A DNA stretch of 64,000 bases from JAZKJD01 sp040384585 (GCA_040384585.1 JAZKJD010000002.1:1-64000), one strand, 5' to 3'. Numbered from the stretch's first letter, positions 33,069-42,158 are shown. Notes: generated by a model not told the origin, from the letters alone. A program made the numbers and translations.

Positions 33069-34928
33069 TTGACTTCTGCTTATAATGTGAATCACAATCA
33101 TCTAAAAAAGCGTTTGCCCTTTCTAAGTACTCGTGCAGGTGTTTATTTGCTGTTAAATACAAAACAGGAAGTTCTTTATGTAGGAAAAGCACGCAATTTG
33201 AAAAAAAGAGTGAGCAGTTATTTTCGAGAACAAAAAAGTAATCGCATTGCTTTATTAATGCGACAGGTGGCATCGATAGAGACGACAAGTACCGAAACAG
33301 AAAACCAAGCGCTTTTATTAGAAAGTAATCTCATCAAACAGCTTAAGCCACGTTATAATATTTTATTACGTGATGATAAGAGTTATCCTTACATTATGCT
33401 GAGTTATCAGCAAAGCTATCCGCGCTTAGCTTTTTACCGTGGAGCGCGAATAAAACAAAATCGTTATTTTGGCCCTTTCCCCAGCATAGCGGCTGTCAGA
33501 GAAACCTTGAATTTATTACAAAAGCTTTTTAGAATTCGATCGTGTCAGGATAGTTTTTTTCGTAATCGTTCACGTCCTTGCTTACAATATCAGATTAAAC
33601 GATGTACCGCTCCTTGTGTAGGTCTTATTACGCCTGAAGATTATAAAAAAGATATTGAACGTACGATTTTATTTTTGGAGGGGAAAAGTCAAACGATTAT
33701 TCATAATTTAGTAGAACAAATGGAATCGGTAGCCAGTCAATTCGATTATGAATCTGCTGCGCGTTTGCGTGACCAAATTTCCTTTTTGAGGGAAATTCAG
33801 CAAAAACAAATTATCAATACCGGACAGGGAGATCTGGACATTTTCGGTGTTGCCAATCAGGTGAATACCTATGTCGTTTATGTGATGCAGGTTCGTGGTG
33901 GCCGCTTATTAGGAGGTAAAGCCTATTTTCCAGAAGTCCCGGCACTGCTCTCTGATACTGAGGTCTTATCTGCTTTTATATCACAATTTTATTTACAAGC
34001 AGAAACCCAGCATGCTATCCCTACAGAAATAGTGCTGCCAAAAAAATTAAAAGATCAAGCGTGGCTAATCGATGCACTGGCTGAACGTGCGCAACATAAA
34101 ATCAAAGTATCCGATAAAGCGATGGGTGAGCGCCAAGGGTGGCTTGCTTTTGCAAGCGAAAATGCCAAACAAGCCTTGAGTACGCATTTGTCGAATAAAC
34201 AAATTTTTTATAAGCAGTTAGAAAGTTTGCAAGTTGCATTGCAATTAGACAGTCTTCCACAACGTTTAGAATGCTTTGATATTAGTCATAGTCAAGGAGA
34301 AGCCACGGTGGCTTCCTGTGTTGTGTTTGACCAGCAAGGCCCCCGTAAAATGGATTATCGTCGCTTTAATATCGAAGGAATTACCCCAGGGGACGATTAT
34401 GGCGCCATGAAACAAGCATTAAGACGTCGCTATCGAAAATGTAAAACGCATGAAGAAAATTTACCGGATATCCTGCTGGTTGATGGAGGCAAAGGGCAAT
34501 TAAGGCAAGCGGAACAGGTATTAGAGGAATTACAAATTAGTGATATTTTATTGATAGGTGTTGCTAAGGGCCCTGCGCGTAAACCGGGTTTAGAAACATT
34601 ATTTGTATCTAGAAAAGCTCTCTACGCGATGAAAGATGAAGGGTATATGCGTTTACCCGCAGATTCGCCAGCTTTACATGCGATACAACAGATCCGTGAT
34701 GAAGCCCATCGCTTTGCAATCACTGGCCATCGAGGTCGGCGTGCAAAAAAACGTCAAACTTCCCCTTTAGAAAATATTCCCGGCATAGGCAAGCAGCGTA
34801 GACGGGAATTATTGCGACAATTTGGTGGTTTACAAGCACTACAATCGGCTAGTCCTGAAGATATTGCAAAAATATCAGGAATCAGTAAGACGCTAGCGAA
34901 ACGTATTTATTTTTCTTTAAAAGGGTAG
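33069..34928 (+). CDS. uvrC: Excinuclease ABC subunit C
   Basis: UvrC makes both incisions in nucleotide excision repair. The product has a GIY-YIG domain (AGVYLLLNTKQEVLYVGKAR, YFREQ), a Cys-rich segment (CLQYQIKRCTAPCVG) and a UVR motif (YESAARLRDQISFLREI). An RNase H-like endonuclease follows (ECFDISHSQGEATVASCV, LLVDGGKGQLRQA), with C-terminal HhH repeats (LENIPGIGKQRRRELL). TTG 33069 is preferred: it has aaggtg seven bases upstream and gives a family-like N-terminus (TSAYNVNHNHLKKRLP). GTG 33036 lies at the edge of a repeat. The product is about 619 residues. uvrA is in the window; uvrB is not. Confidence 0.93.
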   Translation: MTSAYNVNHNHLKKRLPFLSTRAGVYLLLNTKQEVLYVGKARNLKKRVSSYFREQKSNRIALLMRQVASIETTSTETENQALLLESNLIKQLKPRYNILLRDDKSYPYIMLSYQQSYPRLAFYRGARIKQNRYFGPFPSIAAVRETLNLLQKLFRIRSCQDSFFRNRSRPCLQYQIKRCTAPCVGLITPEDYKKDIERTILFLEGKSQTIIHNLVEQMESVASQFDYESAARLRDQISFLREIQQKQIINTGQGDLDIFGVANQVNTYVVYVMQVRGGRLLGGKAYFPEVPALLSDTEVLSAFISQFYLQAETQHAIPTEIVLPKKLKDQAWLIDALAERAQHKIKVSDKAMGERQGWLAFASENAKQALSTHLSNKQIFYKQLESLQVALQLDSLPQRLECFDISHSQGEATVASCVVFDQQGPRKMDYRRFNIEGITPGDDYGAMKQALRRRYRKCKTHEENLPDILLVDGGKGQLRQAEQVLEELQISDILLIGVAKGPARKPGLETLFVSRKALYAMKDEGYMRLPADSPALHAIQQIRDEAHRFAITGHRGRRAKKRQTSPLENIPGIGKQRRRELLRQFGGLQALQSASPEDIAKISGISKTLAKRIYFSLKG

Positions 34929-34986
34929 GATTACCAGTTAGACTCTAGTTGTTATCTTTATACGCCAATTATGGTAACCATGCTCC

Positions 34987-35535
34987 ATGGGTATTCCCAA
35001 TTTATTGACCTTTCTTCGCATTTTATTAATTCCTGTTTTCATTCTATTATTTTATCTACCTTTTCGCGGTAGCCATGTCATGGCGGCTATCCTTTTTACT
35101 TTTGCGGCGATGACCGATTGGTTGGATGGTTATTTAGCACGTAGTCTTGATCAGGTATCCAAATTAGGTAGCTTTCTCGATCCGGTGGCTGATAAATTAA
35201 TTGTAGTGACAGCGTTAGTTTTATTAGTGGGAGATCATGCCTTACCTTATCTAGCCATTCCTGCAGCGATTATTGTCGGAAGAGAAATTATGGTTTCTGC
35301 TTTACGTGAATGGATGGCAGAGATTGGTAAACGTGCGCATATTACGGTTTCAAAACTTGGAAAGAGTAAAACAGCGGTGCAAATGCTAGCACTTATTTTC
35401 CTATTACTTTACAAGCCAGGTGGATGGACAGTATTTGCGGTATTGGGATATCTATTACTTTATCTCGCCGCGCTATTAACGTTGTGGAGTATGTGTATTT
35501 ATTTGAAAGCGGCATGGCATGATTTATCTGCTTGA
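34987..35535 (+). CDS. pgsA: CDP-diacylglycerol-glycerol-3-phosphate 3-phosphatidyltransferase
   Basis: PgsA makes phosphatidylglycerol phosphate in the inner membrane. The 182-residue protein has several membrane helices. The complete CDP-alcohol phosphotransferase signature is present, from DWLDGYLARS to KLGSFLDPVADK, with every conserved Asp and Gly in place. It follows uvrC and precedes the tRNA-Gly-Cys-Leu cluster, the same order as in E. coli. Confidence 0.96.
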   Translation: MGIPNLLTFLRILLIPVFILLFYLPFRGSHVMAAILFTFAAMTDWLDGYLARSLDQVSKLGSFLDPVADKLIVVTALVLLVGDHALPYLAIPAAIIVGREIMVSALREWMAEIGKRAHITVSKLGKSKTAVQMLALIFLLLYKPGGWTVFAVLGYLLLYLAALLTLWSMCIYLKAAWHDLSA

Positions 35536-35559
35536 CAGTATTCTTGATGCAGTTACAAT
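35532..35559 (+). promoter_or_regulatory. Sigma-70 promoter of the tRNA-Gly-Cys-Leu cluster
   Basis: TTGACA (35532-35537) and TACAAT (35554-35559) are separated by 16 bases. The mature tRNA-Gly begins 12 bases after the -10 box. The -35 overlaps the end of pgsA. Confidence 0.75.
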
Positions 35560-35571
35560 ATCAGCCGCTTT

Positions 35572-35647
35572 GCGGGAATAGCTCAGTTGGTAGAGCGCAA
35601 CCTTGCCAAGGTTGAGGTCGCGAGTTCGAGCCTCGTTTCCCGCTCCA
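35572..35647 (+). tRNA. tRNA-Gly (anticodon GCC)
   Basis: A 76-base cloverleaf: gcgggaatagctcagttggt, anticodon loop ttgccaa, T-arm ttcgagcc and encoded CCA. The acceptor GCGGGAA pairs with TTCCCGC. Confidence 0.97.
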
Positions 35648-35737
35648 TTGAATGTAAAAACATAATCTCTGTAGAAAGTTTTTTAGTCTGTGTTGGGATT
35701 CAACTATTTTGGAGTTACGCTAATTTTCGCTAGATTT

Positions 35738-35811
35738 GGCTAGGTGGCAGAGTGGTCATGCAGCGGCCTGCAAAGCCGCGTACGTCGGTTCGATTCCGGC
35801 CCTAGCCTCCA
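35738..35811 (+). tRNA. tRNA-Cys (anticodon GCA)
   Basis: A 74-base cloverleaf: ggctaggtggcagagtggtc, anticodon loop ctgcaaa, T-arm ttcgatt and encoded CCA. It is the second gene of the cluster. Confidence 0.97.
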
Positions 35812-35858
35812 ATTGGGCACACTATCTATTATTTCTTTTGGCGTAGCATTTAGAAAAT

Positions 35859-35944
35859 GCCCGGGTGGCGAAATGGTAGACGCAAGGGACTTAAAATCCC
35901 TCGGTGGTAACACCGTGCCGGTTCGAGTCCGGCCCCGGGCACCA
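35859..35944 (+). tRNA. tRNA-Leu (anticodon TAA)
   Basis: An 86-base class II tRNA: gcccgggtggcgaaatggta, anticodon loop cttaaaa, long variable arm (cggtggtaacaccg), T-arm ttcgagtc and encoded CCA. Confidence 0.97.
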
Positions 35945-35994
35945 GCTTAGCATTTTTGCTTTTTCACACGTTAGTGAGCGCAAAGGAAGATAAA

Positions 35995-36318
35995 ATGACA
36001 TTTCTTGTCACTGAAAAATGTATTCGCTGTAAATATACGGATTGTGTAGAAGTCTGTCCTGTTGATTGTTTCTACGAAGGGCCGAATATGCTGGTTATTC
36101 ATCCTGAAGAATGCATTGATTGTGGTCTTTGCGTGCCTGAATGTCCTGTTGATGCTATTTATGCGGAAGATGATTTGCCCGAGAAGTATAAAAACTTTTT
36201 AGCACTTAATGAAAAACTTTCTAAAAAGTGGCCAAACATAGTACGTCGTAAAGATCCTCCCGTCGATGTTGACGAATGGAAAGGTAGAGAAGATAAGCTT
36301 GAATATCTAGAAGAATAA
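35995..36318 (+). CDS. fdxA: Seven-iron ferredoxin FdxA
   Basis: The 107-residue ferredoxin has a [3Fe-4S]/[4Fe-4S] pair. Cysteines are in CIRCKYTDCVEVCPVDCFY and CIDCGLCVPECPVDAIY. The C-terminal extension (KYKNFLALNEKLSKKWPNI) is typical of the FdxA type. ATG 35995 has an aaggaag site upstream, so the 13-residue upstream extension is not used. It overlaps nothing and is followed by tsaB after three bases, which suggests co-transcription. Confidence 0.94.
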   Translation: MTFLVTEKCIRCKYTDCVEVCPVDCFYEGPNMLVIHPEECIDCGLCVPECPVDAIYAEDDLPEKYKNFLALNEKLSKKWPNIVRRKDPPVDVDEWKGREDKLEYLEE

Positions 36319-36321
36319 AGT

Positions 36322-37002
36322 ATGTCTTCTCCTAAAATTTTAGCGGTAGAGACGACGACAGAAGCTTGCTCAGCCGCTTTACTTTATCAAGAATCTATAC
36401 AAGAGTGCTATCAACTTGCACCTAGGCAACACACGCATTTAATTCTGCCTATGCTGGAATCCTTACTTGCAGATGCTGCGTTAACGCCACGTGATCTAGA
36501 TGCCATTGCTTTTTGTTGTGGTCCTGGAAGTTTTACCGGTTGCCGTATTGGTGCTAGCCTTGTACAAGCGGTTGCCTTTGCAGCAGATATTCCGGTGGTT
36601 CGGGTCTCCAGTTTACAGTGTTTAGCACAGGGAGCGTATCGGGACTTTCTAGCAAAGCGAGTGTTAGCCGCCATTGATGCCCGTATGAATGAAGTTTATT
36701 GGGGTAGTTATCAATTAGGTGAGGAAGGTATTATGTTGGAATTCGACGCTGAGCAGCTTTCTGATCCCATGCAGTTGGCATTAACGCAGTTATCTCATTT
36801 TATCGGGGTAGGCAGTGCTTGGGATAAGTATCATGAAATAGTCGCGCCACGATTTAAGGGGAATCAGTTGCAGCAATGCTATTCTCAACGTTATCCTAGG
36901 GCATATGACGTTGCCGTGCTTGCTAAATACGCTTATCAGCGAGGTCAGCTTGTTTCTGCGGAAGAAGCGTTGCCGGTTTATTTAAGAGAAAAAATCACAT
37001 AG
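36322..37002 (+). CDS. tsaB: tRNA t6A37 threonylcarbamoyltransferase complex subunit TsaB
   Basis: TsaB is the TsaD partner needed for t6A modification. The 226-residue ASKHA-fold protein has ILAVETTTEACSAALL at the N-terminus, TPRDLDAIAFCCGPGSFTGC with the typical glycine loop, and AIDARMNEVYWGSY. It ends normally with LPVYLREKIT. tsaD is not in the window. Confidence 0.94.
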   Translation: MSSPKILAVETTTEACSAALLYQESIQECYQLAPRQHTHLILPMLESLLADAALTPRDLDAIAFCCGPGSFTGCRIGASLVQAVAFAADIPVVRVSSLQCLAQGAYRDFLAKRVLAAIDARMNEVYWGSYQLGEEGIMLEFDAEQLSDPMQLALTQLSHFIGVGSAWDKYHEIVAPRFKGNQLQQCYSQRYPRAYDVAVLAKYAYQRGQLVSAEEALPVYLREKIT

Positions 37003-37037
37003 CTTAGGATGTGTCTCTTTTAGCGTTAGAGGTGTCG

Positions 37038-37226
37038 ATGGATAAGTATTTACTGAGCATTTTAGTTTGTCCTTTGTGTAAAGGAAGTTTAGTTTATGAT
37101 AAATCCGCACAAGAATTAATTTGTCGATTCGATCGATTAGCGTATCCTATTCGTGATGAAATTCCTGTCATGCTAGAAACAGAAGCTAGAGAAATATCAT
37201 TAGAAGAATATGATCGTTTAAGTTAA
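37038..37226 (+). CDS. Trm112/YcaR family protein
   Basis: A 62-residue protein with MDKYLLSILVCPLCKGSLVY and FDRLAYPIRDEIPVML, diagnostic of the Trm112 (DUF343, YcaR) family. Only two of the four zinc-type cysteines are clear, as in other bacterial members. ATG 37038 is chosen because it gives the family N-terminus. It may act as a small activator of a methyltransferase or in envelope metabolism; its bacterial role is not settled. Confidence 0.85.
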   Translation: MDKYLLSILVCPLCKGSLVYDKSAQELICRFDRLAYPIRDEIPVMLETEAREISLEEYDRLS

Positions 37227-37247
37227 CGGCTGTGTGCAGAACAGACC

Positions 37248-37360
37248 TTAAAAATAGCCGTCATGGCGAGGCCGAAACGTCAGTGAGGCCGTGGCCATCC
37301 AGAAAAATAAAGCGTTTCACCAGATTGCCGCGTGCTTCGCACTCGCAATGACGAAAAATG
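37248..37360 (+). repeat. REP-like repeat, copy before pheS
   Basis: It closely matches 32410-32520: tcatggcgaggccgaaacgt, gtggccatccagaaaaa, gcgtttcaccagattgccgc and the cgtgcttcgcactcgcaatgacg palindrome. It fills nearly all of the 148-base gap and ends 15 bases before the pheS ATG. Confidence 0.85.
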
Positions 37361-37374
37361 AAACTAGGTAAACT

Positions 37375-38394
37375 ATGACAGTTGATTTACAAGTGATTAT
37401 CGATGAGGCAACACAAGCGATTGCTAATATCAAACGTTTGGTAGACTTAGAACAATTACGCTCACGTTTATTAGGAAAAAAAAGTACGCTAAGTGATTAT
37501 CTGAAAAAGCTAAGCCAATTACCGGTAGAAGAAAGGCCTAAGCAAGGACAAGCGGTTAATCAAGCAAAACACCAGATAGAAATACTGATTAACGCACGAT
37601 CGGAACTATTAAAAGCACAGGATATTGCCGAACGATTAAACAGTGAATTCATTGATGTCAGCTTAGCGGGTAGGGGCCAGTCTATAGGAAGTTTGCATCC
37701 TGTGACAAAAACCCGAGAACGGATTGAAAGTTTTTTTACAAAAATGGGTTTTAGCGTGGTTGAAGGTCCAGAAATTGAAGATGATTATCACAATTTTGAG
37801 GCCTTAAATATTCCTGCTAATCATCCTGCGCGTGCCTTACATGATACCTTTTATTTTCCAAATGCCTTGTTATTGCGTACGCATACGTCTACGGTACAAA
37901 TACGCGCCATGCAACAAGGGAAACTTCCGCTTAAAATGATTGCACCCGGTCGTGTTTACCGTTGTGACTCCGATGTTACGCATACACCGATGTTTCATCA
38001 GCTTGAAGGGTTACTCATTGATGAAACGGCTAATTTTTCTGAGCTAAAAGGCTTATTAACTGAATTCTTGCAACAATTTTTTGAAAAAAAAGATTTAATA
38101 ACACGTTTTCGTGCGGCTTACTTTCCTTTTACCGAGCCTTCTGCAGAAGTCGATATCCAGTGCGTCATGTGTTCGGGAAAAGGATGTCGAATTTGTAGTC
38201 AAACTGGGTATTTAGAGATCTTAGGCGGCGGTATGGTACATCCGAATGTATTAGAAAAGGCGGGTGTATCCTCTGAAAAATATCAAGGTTATGCCTTTGG
38301 GCTTGGTATCGATAGGCTTGCCATGTTGCGTTATCATATTCCGGATCTTCGTTTGATGTTTGAAAATGATTGTCGATTTTTAGAGCAATTCTAA
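37375..38394 (+). CDS. pheS: Phenylalanyl-tRNA synthetase alpha subunit
   Basis: The catalytic class II subunit charges tRNA-Phe. The 339-residue protein has an N-terminal coiled coil (LVDLEQLRSRLLGKKSTLSD). The motifs are GPEIEDDYHNFEALNIPANH, HTPMFHQLEGLLID, FPFTEPSAEVDIQC and the motif 3 region GLGIDRLAMLRY. Length is normal. A REP-like repeat ends 15 bases upstream of the start; no Phe-leader peptide was found there. pheT starts one base after the pheS stop. Confidence 0.97.
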   Translation: MTVDLQVIIDEATQAIANIKRLVDLEQLRSRLLGKKSTLSDYLKKLSQLPVEERPKQGQAVNQAKHQIEILINARSELLKAQDIAERLNSEFIDVSLAGRGQSIGSLHPVTKTRERIESFFTKMGFSVVEGPEIEDDYHNFEALNIPANHPARALHDTFYFPNALLLRTHTSTVQIRAMQQGKLPLKMIAPGRVYRCDSDVTHTPMFHQLEGLLIDETANFSELKGLLTEFLQQFFEKKDLITRFRAAYFPFTEPSAEVDIQCVMCSGKGCRICSQTGYLEILGGGMVHPNVLEKAGVSSEKYQGYAFGLGIDRLAMLRYHIPDLRLMFENDCRFLEQF

Positions 38395-38395
38395 T

Positions 38396-40804
38396 ATGAA
38401 ATTGAGTGAACAGTGGTTACGTGAATGGGTAAATCCTCCTCTAGATGTTAAGGGGATCGCCGAGAAATTGACCTTAGCCGGTTTAGAAGTTGAAGCGATA
38501 GGTCCAGTATCCGATCATTTTAGCAAGGTGGTCGTAGGGCATATCATCCGTGTTTCTCCACATCCGGATGCGTCGCGATTACAGCATTGTCAGGTTGATA
38601 TCGGGACTGGAACATGGCTATCGATTGTTTGTGGCGCGGCTAACGCGCGTGCGGGTTTACGAGTTGCCGTCGCGTGTGTGGGTGCGACCCTACCCAATGA
38701 TTTCAAGATAAAGGCGCTTACCTTACGCGGTGTACTTTCTCAGGGTATGCTTTGTTCTTCTAGCGAATTAGGTCTTACGAAGGCATCACAAGGAATTTTG
38801 GAACTTCCTTTGGACGCCCCTATCGGTCAGGATTTACGGGATTATCTAGAATTAGAAGACTGTTATATCGATATTCATGTAACACCGAATCGCGGTGATT
38901 GTTTAAGTGTTAAAGGATTAGCGCGTGACTTAGCGGCAGTCATGGATCAAACGTTTAATCCTCCACCTATCTCCAAGGTGACGGCAACTATTCCTGATAA
39001 ATTAACAATGACTATTGAGTCACTTGATGATTGTCCACATTATGTTGGCAGAATTATCCAAGGGATCAATCCACGGGCCCAAACACCCATTTGGATGGTG
39101 GAACGTCTGCGCCGTTCTGGTTTCCATTCTATTCATCCTGTTGTCGATGTGACAAATTATGTCATGCTAGAACTTGGGCAGCCCTTACATGCCTTTGATT
39201 TAACACGCTTACATTCCGAGATCAGGGTTCGCCGTGCCAGTGAGGGTGAAAAATTAATTTTATTAGATGGAAAAGAAGTCGGTTTAGATAAACAAACCTT
39301 AGTGATTGCGGATAAAAAACAAGTGCAAGCCATAGCGGGTGTGATGGGAGGTGTTTATTCAGCGATTTCTGCAGAAACAAGCGAACTCTTTTTAGAAAGT
39401 GCTTTTTTTAATCCTGCTACGCTAGCAGGCCGTGCACGACACTATGGTGTAAGCAGTGAATCCGCCTATCGTTTTGAGCGAGGTGTGGACCCGAATTTGG
39501 CCCTATTCGCCATTGAGCGCGCTACGCAATTATTAATTGACATTGTCGGCGGAAAAAGCGGTCCTGTCGTTGCCGTGGGTAGCGCTGTCAAGAAACAAGT
39601 TTCCTGCATCAATCTTCGCCAATCACGTGTAAAAAAAATACTGGGAATCTCTCTCTCAGAAAACGAAATTGAAACCATCTTGCAGCGTTTAGGAATGACC
39701 TTGGTCAAGCAGTCAACAGAAGAAAATCATTGGCAAGTTAAGCCACCAACATGGCGTTTTGATATAGGTTTAGAAGTCGATGTCATCGAAGAATTAGCAC
39801 GCGTTCATGGTTATGTTAGTATTCCTGCCTCTTTTACACGCTCTATTTTACACGTTTCACCTTGCCCTGAATCTACACTTCCATTAAGTCGATTACGTCA
39901 TCTTTTGGTTGATCGTGAGTATCAGGAAGCAATGACCTATAGTTTTATTTCCCCGCAGCAACAAAAATGGTTTGATCCTGGAGAAGTCCCTTTAACGTTA
40001 TTAAATCCTATTTCCAGTGAACTTTCGGTAATGCGTACTAGCTTATGGCCTGGTTTGCTGAATGCGGCTAGGTATAATCAAAAGCGCCAACAGCCTCGCG
40101 TACGGTTGTTTGAAACCGGTCTTTGTTTTCTAAGTCGTAATGGCCGCTTATCACAAGAATCGTATTTGGCTGCTATTGCTACCGGGGATAGTACAAGAGA
40201 ACAATGGGGAATTCCTAAAAAATCGTTAGATTTTTTTACTGTAAAATCGGATATCGAAGCCTTGTTTCGATTATTAGGACCATTAACTCGTCTACAATTT
40301 GTGCCTGGAAAACATCCTGCATTGCATCCAGGGCAAGCAAGTCAGATAATGTACTCAACGCCATTGGATTTTCGGCAAGAAAAAAAAACCATAGGCACTT
40401 TCGGTGCATTACATCCTAAGCTATTAGAAGAATTTGATTTAACAGGACCTGTTTATTTATTTGAACTATCGCTTGCCGAGATGACACAAGCAAGTTTGCC
40501 TTGCTTTACAGTTTTTTCCAAATTTCCTGTGGTACGTCGTGATATCTCTTTTTGGATAGAAGAACAGTTTCCAGCACAACGTATTTTAGAACAGGCAAGA
40601 AAGAATGCGGGTGTTTGCTTAGAGGATTGTTATTTGTTTGATGTTTATCATGATAAAAAAATTGAAAAAGAAAGACGCAGTTTGGCACTGGCTTTATTCT
40701 GGCAACATCCTTCGCGTACCTTAATGGATAGAGAAGTCGATGATTTGCGGAAGAAGGTGATTGAAGGTCTGAAACAGCGTTTTGCTATTCAATTAAGGGA
40801 ATAA
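38396..40804 (+). CDS. pheT: Phenylalanyl-tRNA synthetase beta subunit
   Basis: The 802-residue protein has the standard order. An EMAP-type tRNA-binding domain comes first (residues 40-150: VVVGHIIRVSPHPDASRLQH). The B3/B4 editing region follows (DVTNYVMLELGQPLHAFDL), then B5 (RQSRVKKILGISLSENEIE) and the pseudo-catalytic domain (EAMTYSFISPQQQKWF, PISSELSVMRTSLWPGLL). A C-terminal FDX-ACB domain ends it (FSKFPVVRRDISFWI). It is followed by ihfA after five bases, the common pheST-ihfA operon. Confidence 0.97.
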   Translation: MKLSEQWLREWVNPPLDVKGIAEKLTLAGLEVEAIGPVSDHFSKVVVGHIIRVSPHPDASRLQHCQVDIGTGTWLSIVCGAANARAGLRVAVACVGATLPNDFKIKALTLRGVLSQGMLCSSSELGLTKASQGILELPLDAPIGQDLRDYLELEDCYIDIHVTPNRGDCLSVKGLARDLAAVMDQTFNPPPISKVTATIPDKLTMTIESLDDCPHYVGRIIQGINPRAQTPIWMVERLRRSGFHSIHPVVDVTNYVMLELGQPLHAFDLTRLHSEIRVRRASEGEKLILLDGKEVGLDKQTLVIADKKQVQAIAGVMGGVYSAISAETSELFLESAFFNPATLAGRARHYGVSSESAYRFERGVDPNLALFAIERATQLLIDIVGGKSGPVVAVGSAVKKQVSCINLRQSRVKKILGISLSENEIETILQRLGMTLVKQSTEENHWQVKPPTWRFDIGLEVDVIEELARVHGYVSIPASFTRSILHVSPCPESTLPLSRLRHLLVDREYQEAMTYSFISPQQQKWFDPGEVPLTLLNPISSELSVMRTSLWPGLLNAARYNQKRQQPRVRLFETGLCFLSRNGRLSQESYLAAIATGDSTREQWGIPKKSLDFFTVKSDIEALFRLLGPLTRLQFVPGKHPALHPGQASQIMYSTPLDFRQEKKTIGTFGALHPKLLEEFDLTGPVYLFELSLAEMTQASLPCFTVFSKFPVVRRDISFWIEEQFPAQRILEQARKNAGVCLEDCYLFDVYHDKKIEKERRSLALALFWQHPSRTLMDREVDDLRKKVIEGLKQRFAIQLRE

Positions 40805-40809
40805 AAATA

Positions 40810-41109
40810 ATGAGTCAGGTCTTAACCAAAGCTAATTTGGCGTTGTGTTTAAAGCAACACAATTCTACACTGAGTGTCGCGGTAGCTACACAATTAATCG
40901 ATGCTTTTTTTGATGAAATTATTTTTTCCCTTGAAAAAGGAAACAGTGTTATGTTTTCAGGTTTAGGAAGCTTCCGTATTAGAAAGAAAAAAGCACGGCT
41001 GGGACGAAATCCTAAGACAGGTGTTGATACCGTAATTTCATCACGTAATGTGGTTCTTTTTCAACCGAGTCAGAAATTACGATCGAAGCTAAAAAATTCT
41101 ATAAAATGA
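40810..41109 (+). CDS. ihfA: Integration host factor alpha subunit
   Basis: The 99-residue HU/IHF-family DNA-bending protein has the helical dimer part (LTKANLALCLKQHNSTLSVA), GLGSFRIRKKKARLGRNPKT for the beta arms, and VLFQPSQKLRSKL. Position after pheT supports the alpha subunit rather than HU. The arm reads GRNPKTG, as IHF/HU proteins do. Confidence 0.9.
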   Translation: MSQVLTKANLALCLKQHNSTLSVAVATQLIDAFFDEIIFSLEKGNSVMFSGLGSFRIRKKKARLGRNPKTGVDTVISSRNVVLFQPSQKLRSKLKNSIK

Positions 41110-41111
41110 GT

Positions 41112-41117
41112 TATAAT
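41112..41117 (+). promoter_or_regulatory. Probable -10 box of tRNA-Pro
   Basis: A perfect TATAAT lies 13 bases before the mature tRNA-Pro. It overlaps the region just after the ihfA stop. The matching -35 region is poor (ctaaaa), so recognition may rely on the -10. Confidence 0.5.
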
Positions 41118-41130
41118 AGGCTCTTTTTTT

Positions 41131-41207
41131 CGGGGCGTAGCGCAGCCTGGTAGCGCACCTGCATGGGGTGTAGGTGGTCGCTGGTTCAAATCCAGTCGCC
41201 CCGACCA
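41131..41207 (+). tRNA. tRNA-Pro (anticodon GGG)
   Basis: A 77-base cloverleaf: cggggcgtagcgcagcctgg, anticodon loop atggggt (GGG), T-arm ttcaaat and encoded CCA. It follows ihfA, as in other gammaproteobacteria. Confidence 0.96.
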
Positions 41208-41273
41208 TCTGTGACATGAGTCACTCATCTGGCAAGACCCTGAGCTATACTGTTTACATTAGGAGAGAAAACA

Positions 41274-41732
41274 ATGGCGATTTATCGGAATATCTTGGTA
41301 GCAATTGATTTACATCCTACTTGTGATGAAATTATATTAAAACGTGCTCATCAATTAATTAAGGAGGCTAAGGATAGCCAACCCATCTTATCTATTATTC
41401 ATGCAGTAGAACACATTAATGCCTATGGTGTTGCACAGGCCTATCCCGCAGTCATTGATTTAGAAGGTGAAATGCGTCTAGAGGCTAAAAAGCAATTAGG
41501 TGAACTTGCTAAAAAATTTACTATTCCTGAAAGTCAACAATACATTGAGATCGGTTCACCCAAGGTGGTTATTTTAGATAAAACAAAGGCCTTAAAAGCA
41601 GACTTAATTATTATTGGAAGCCATGGGCGTCATGGAATTGGAGCATTATTTGGTTCTACGGCAAGTGCTGTCATCCATCATCTTCCCTGCGATGCCCTCG
41701 TTGTCAAAATACCAGACCATAAGATTATCTAA
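41274..41732 (+). CDS. Universal stress protein (UspA family)
   Basis: The 152-residue single-domain USP begins MAIYRNILVAIDLHPTCDE. It ends with the nucleotide-binding motif GSHGRHGIGALFGSTA followed by PCDALVVKI. The presence of the GxxG-GS loop suggests the ATP-binding type. A ribosome site (aggag) precedes the ATG. Its role, likely in stress or growth arrest, is not specified by context. Confidence 0.9.
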   Translation: MAIYRNILVAIDLHPTCDEIILKRAHQLIKEAKDSQPILSIIHAVEHINAYGVAQAYPAVIDLEGEMRLEAKKQLGELAKKFTIPESQQYIEIGSPKVVILDKTKALKADLIIIGSHGRHGIGALFGSTASAVIHHLPCDALVVKIPDHKII

Positions 41733-41879
41733 TCCTCCTATAGTCAATTTGTTTATCTGTAATTTTTGAGCTACAGTAGGAGGGTATTATTTTCAAAAAT
41801 TAAGGGCACCTGTTAACAAGAAAGAAATCAAGTCAATGGCGTCGTTTTGGTAAGAGGTCTATTAAATAAAGGAGTATTT

Positions 41880-42104
41880 ATGTTCAAAAATCCCAGTGTT
41901 TTAGATTGGATTGCACTCGTTATCTTATTTATTGGTGGATTGAATTGGGGTTTGGTTGGTTTGTTCCACTTTGATATCATAACCGGCATATTCGGTGACT
42001 ATAGTCCTATTGCTAGAATTATATATATCATTATTGGTTTATGTGCTATCTATGTATTAGTTCGTGCGATAAGTTGTTGTAAAAAGCATATTCCTATGCC
42101 ATAA
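41880..42104 (+). CDS. DUF378 family membrane protein
   Basis: The 74-residue protein has two membrane helices (WIALVILFIGGLNWGLVGLF; IARIIYIIIGLCAIYVLV) and the DUF378 signature GGLNWGLVG. ATG 41880 has a good aaagga site; a GTG further upstream is less likely. The C-terminus has CC and lysines. Function is unknown in the family. Confidence 0.85.
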   Translation: MFKNPSVLDWIALVILFIGGLNWGLVGLFHFDIITGIFGDYSPIARIIYIIIGLCAIYVLVRAISCCKKHIPMP

Positions 42105-42110
42105 ATCGTT

Positions 42111-42158
42111 TTTCAAGATGTGGTATTAGACCTCGTGCGCCTAACCCACATCTTGAAA
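42111..42158. repeat. Palindromic repeat (caagatgtg family), short copy
   Basis: tttcaagatgtgg and ccacatcttgaaa form an inverted repeat around 21 bases. It shares cctcgtgcg and cacatcttgaaat with the 129-bp copy at 19905-20033, so it looks like an internal deletion. It lies between convergent genes (DUF378 and rmuC) and may stop transcription of both. Confidence 0.7.

Noticed and set aside
35744..35950. Open frame of 68 residues through tRNA-Cys and tRNA-Leu
   Set aside because: It runs through two well-formed tRNA genes and has no coding support.
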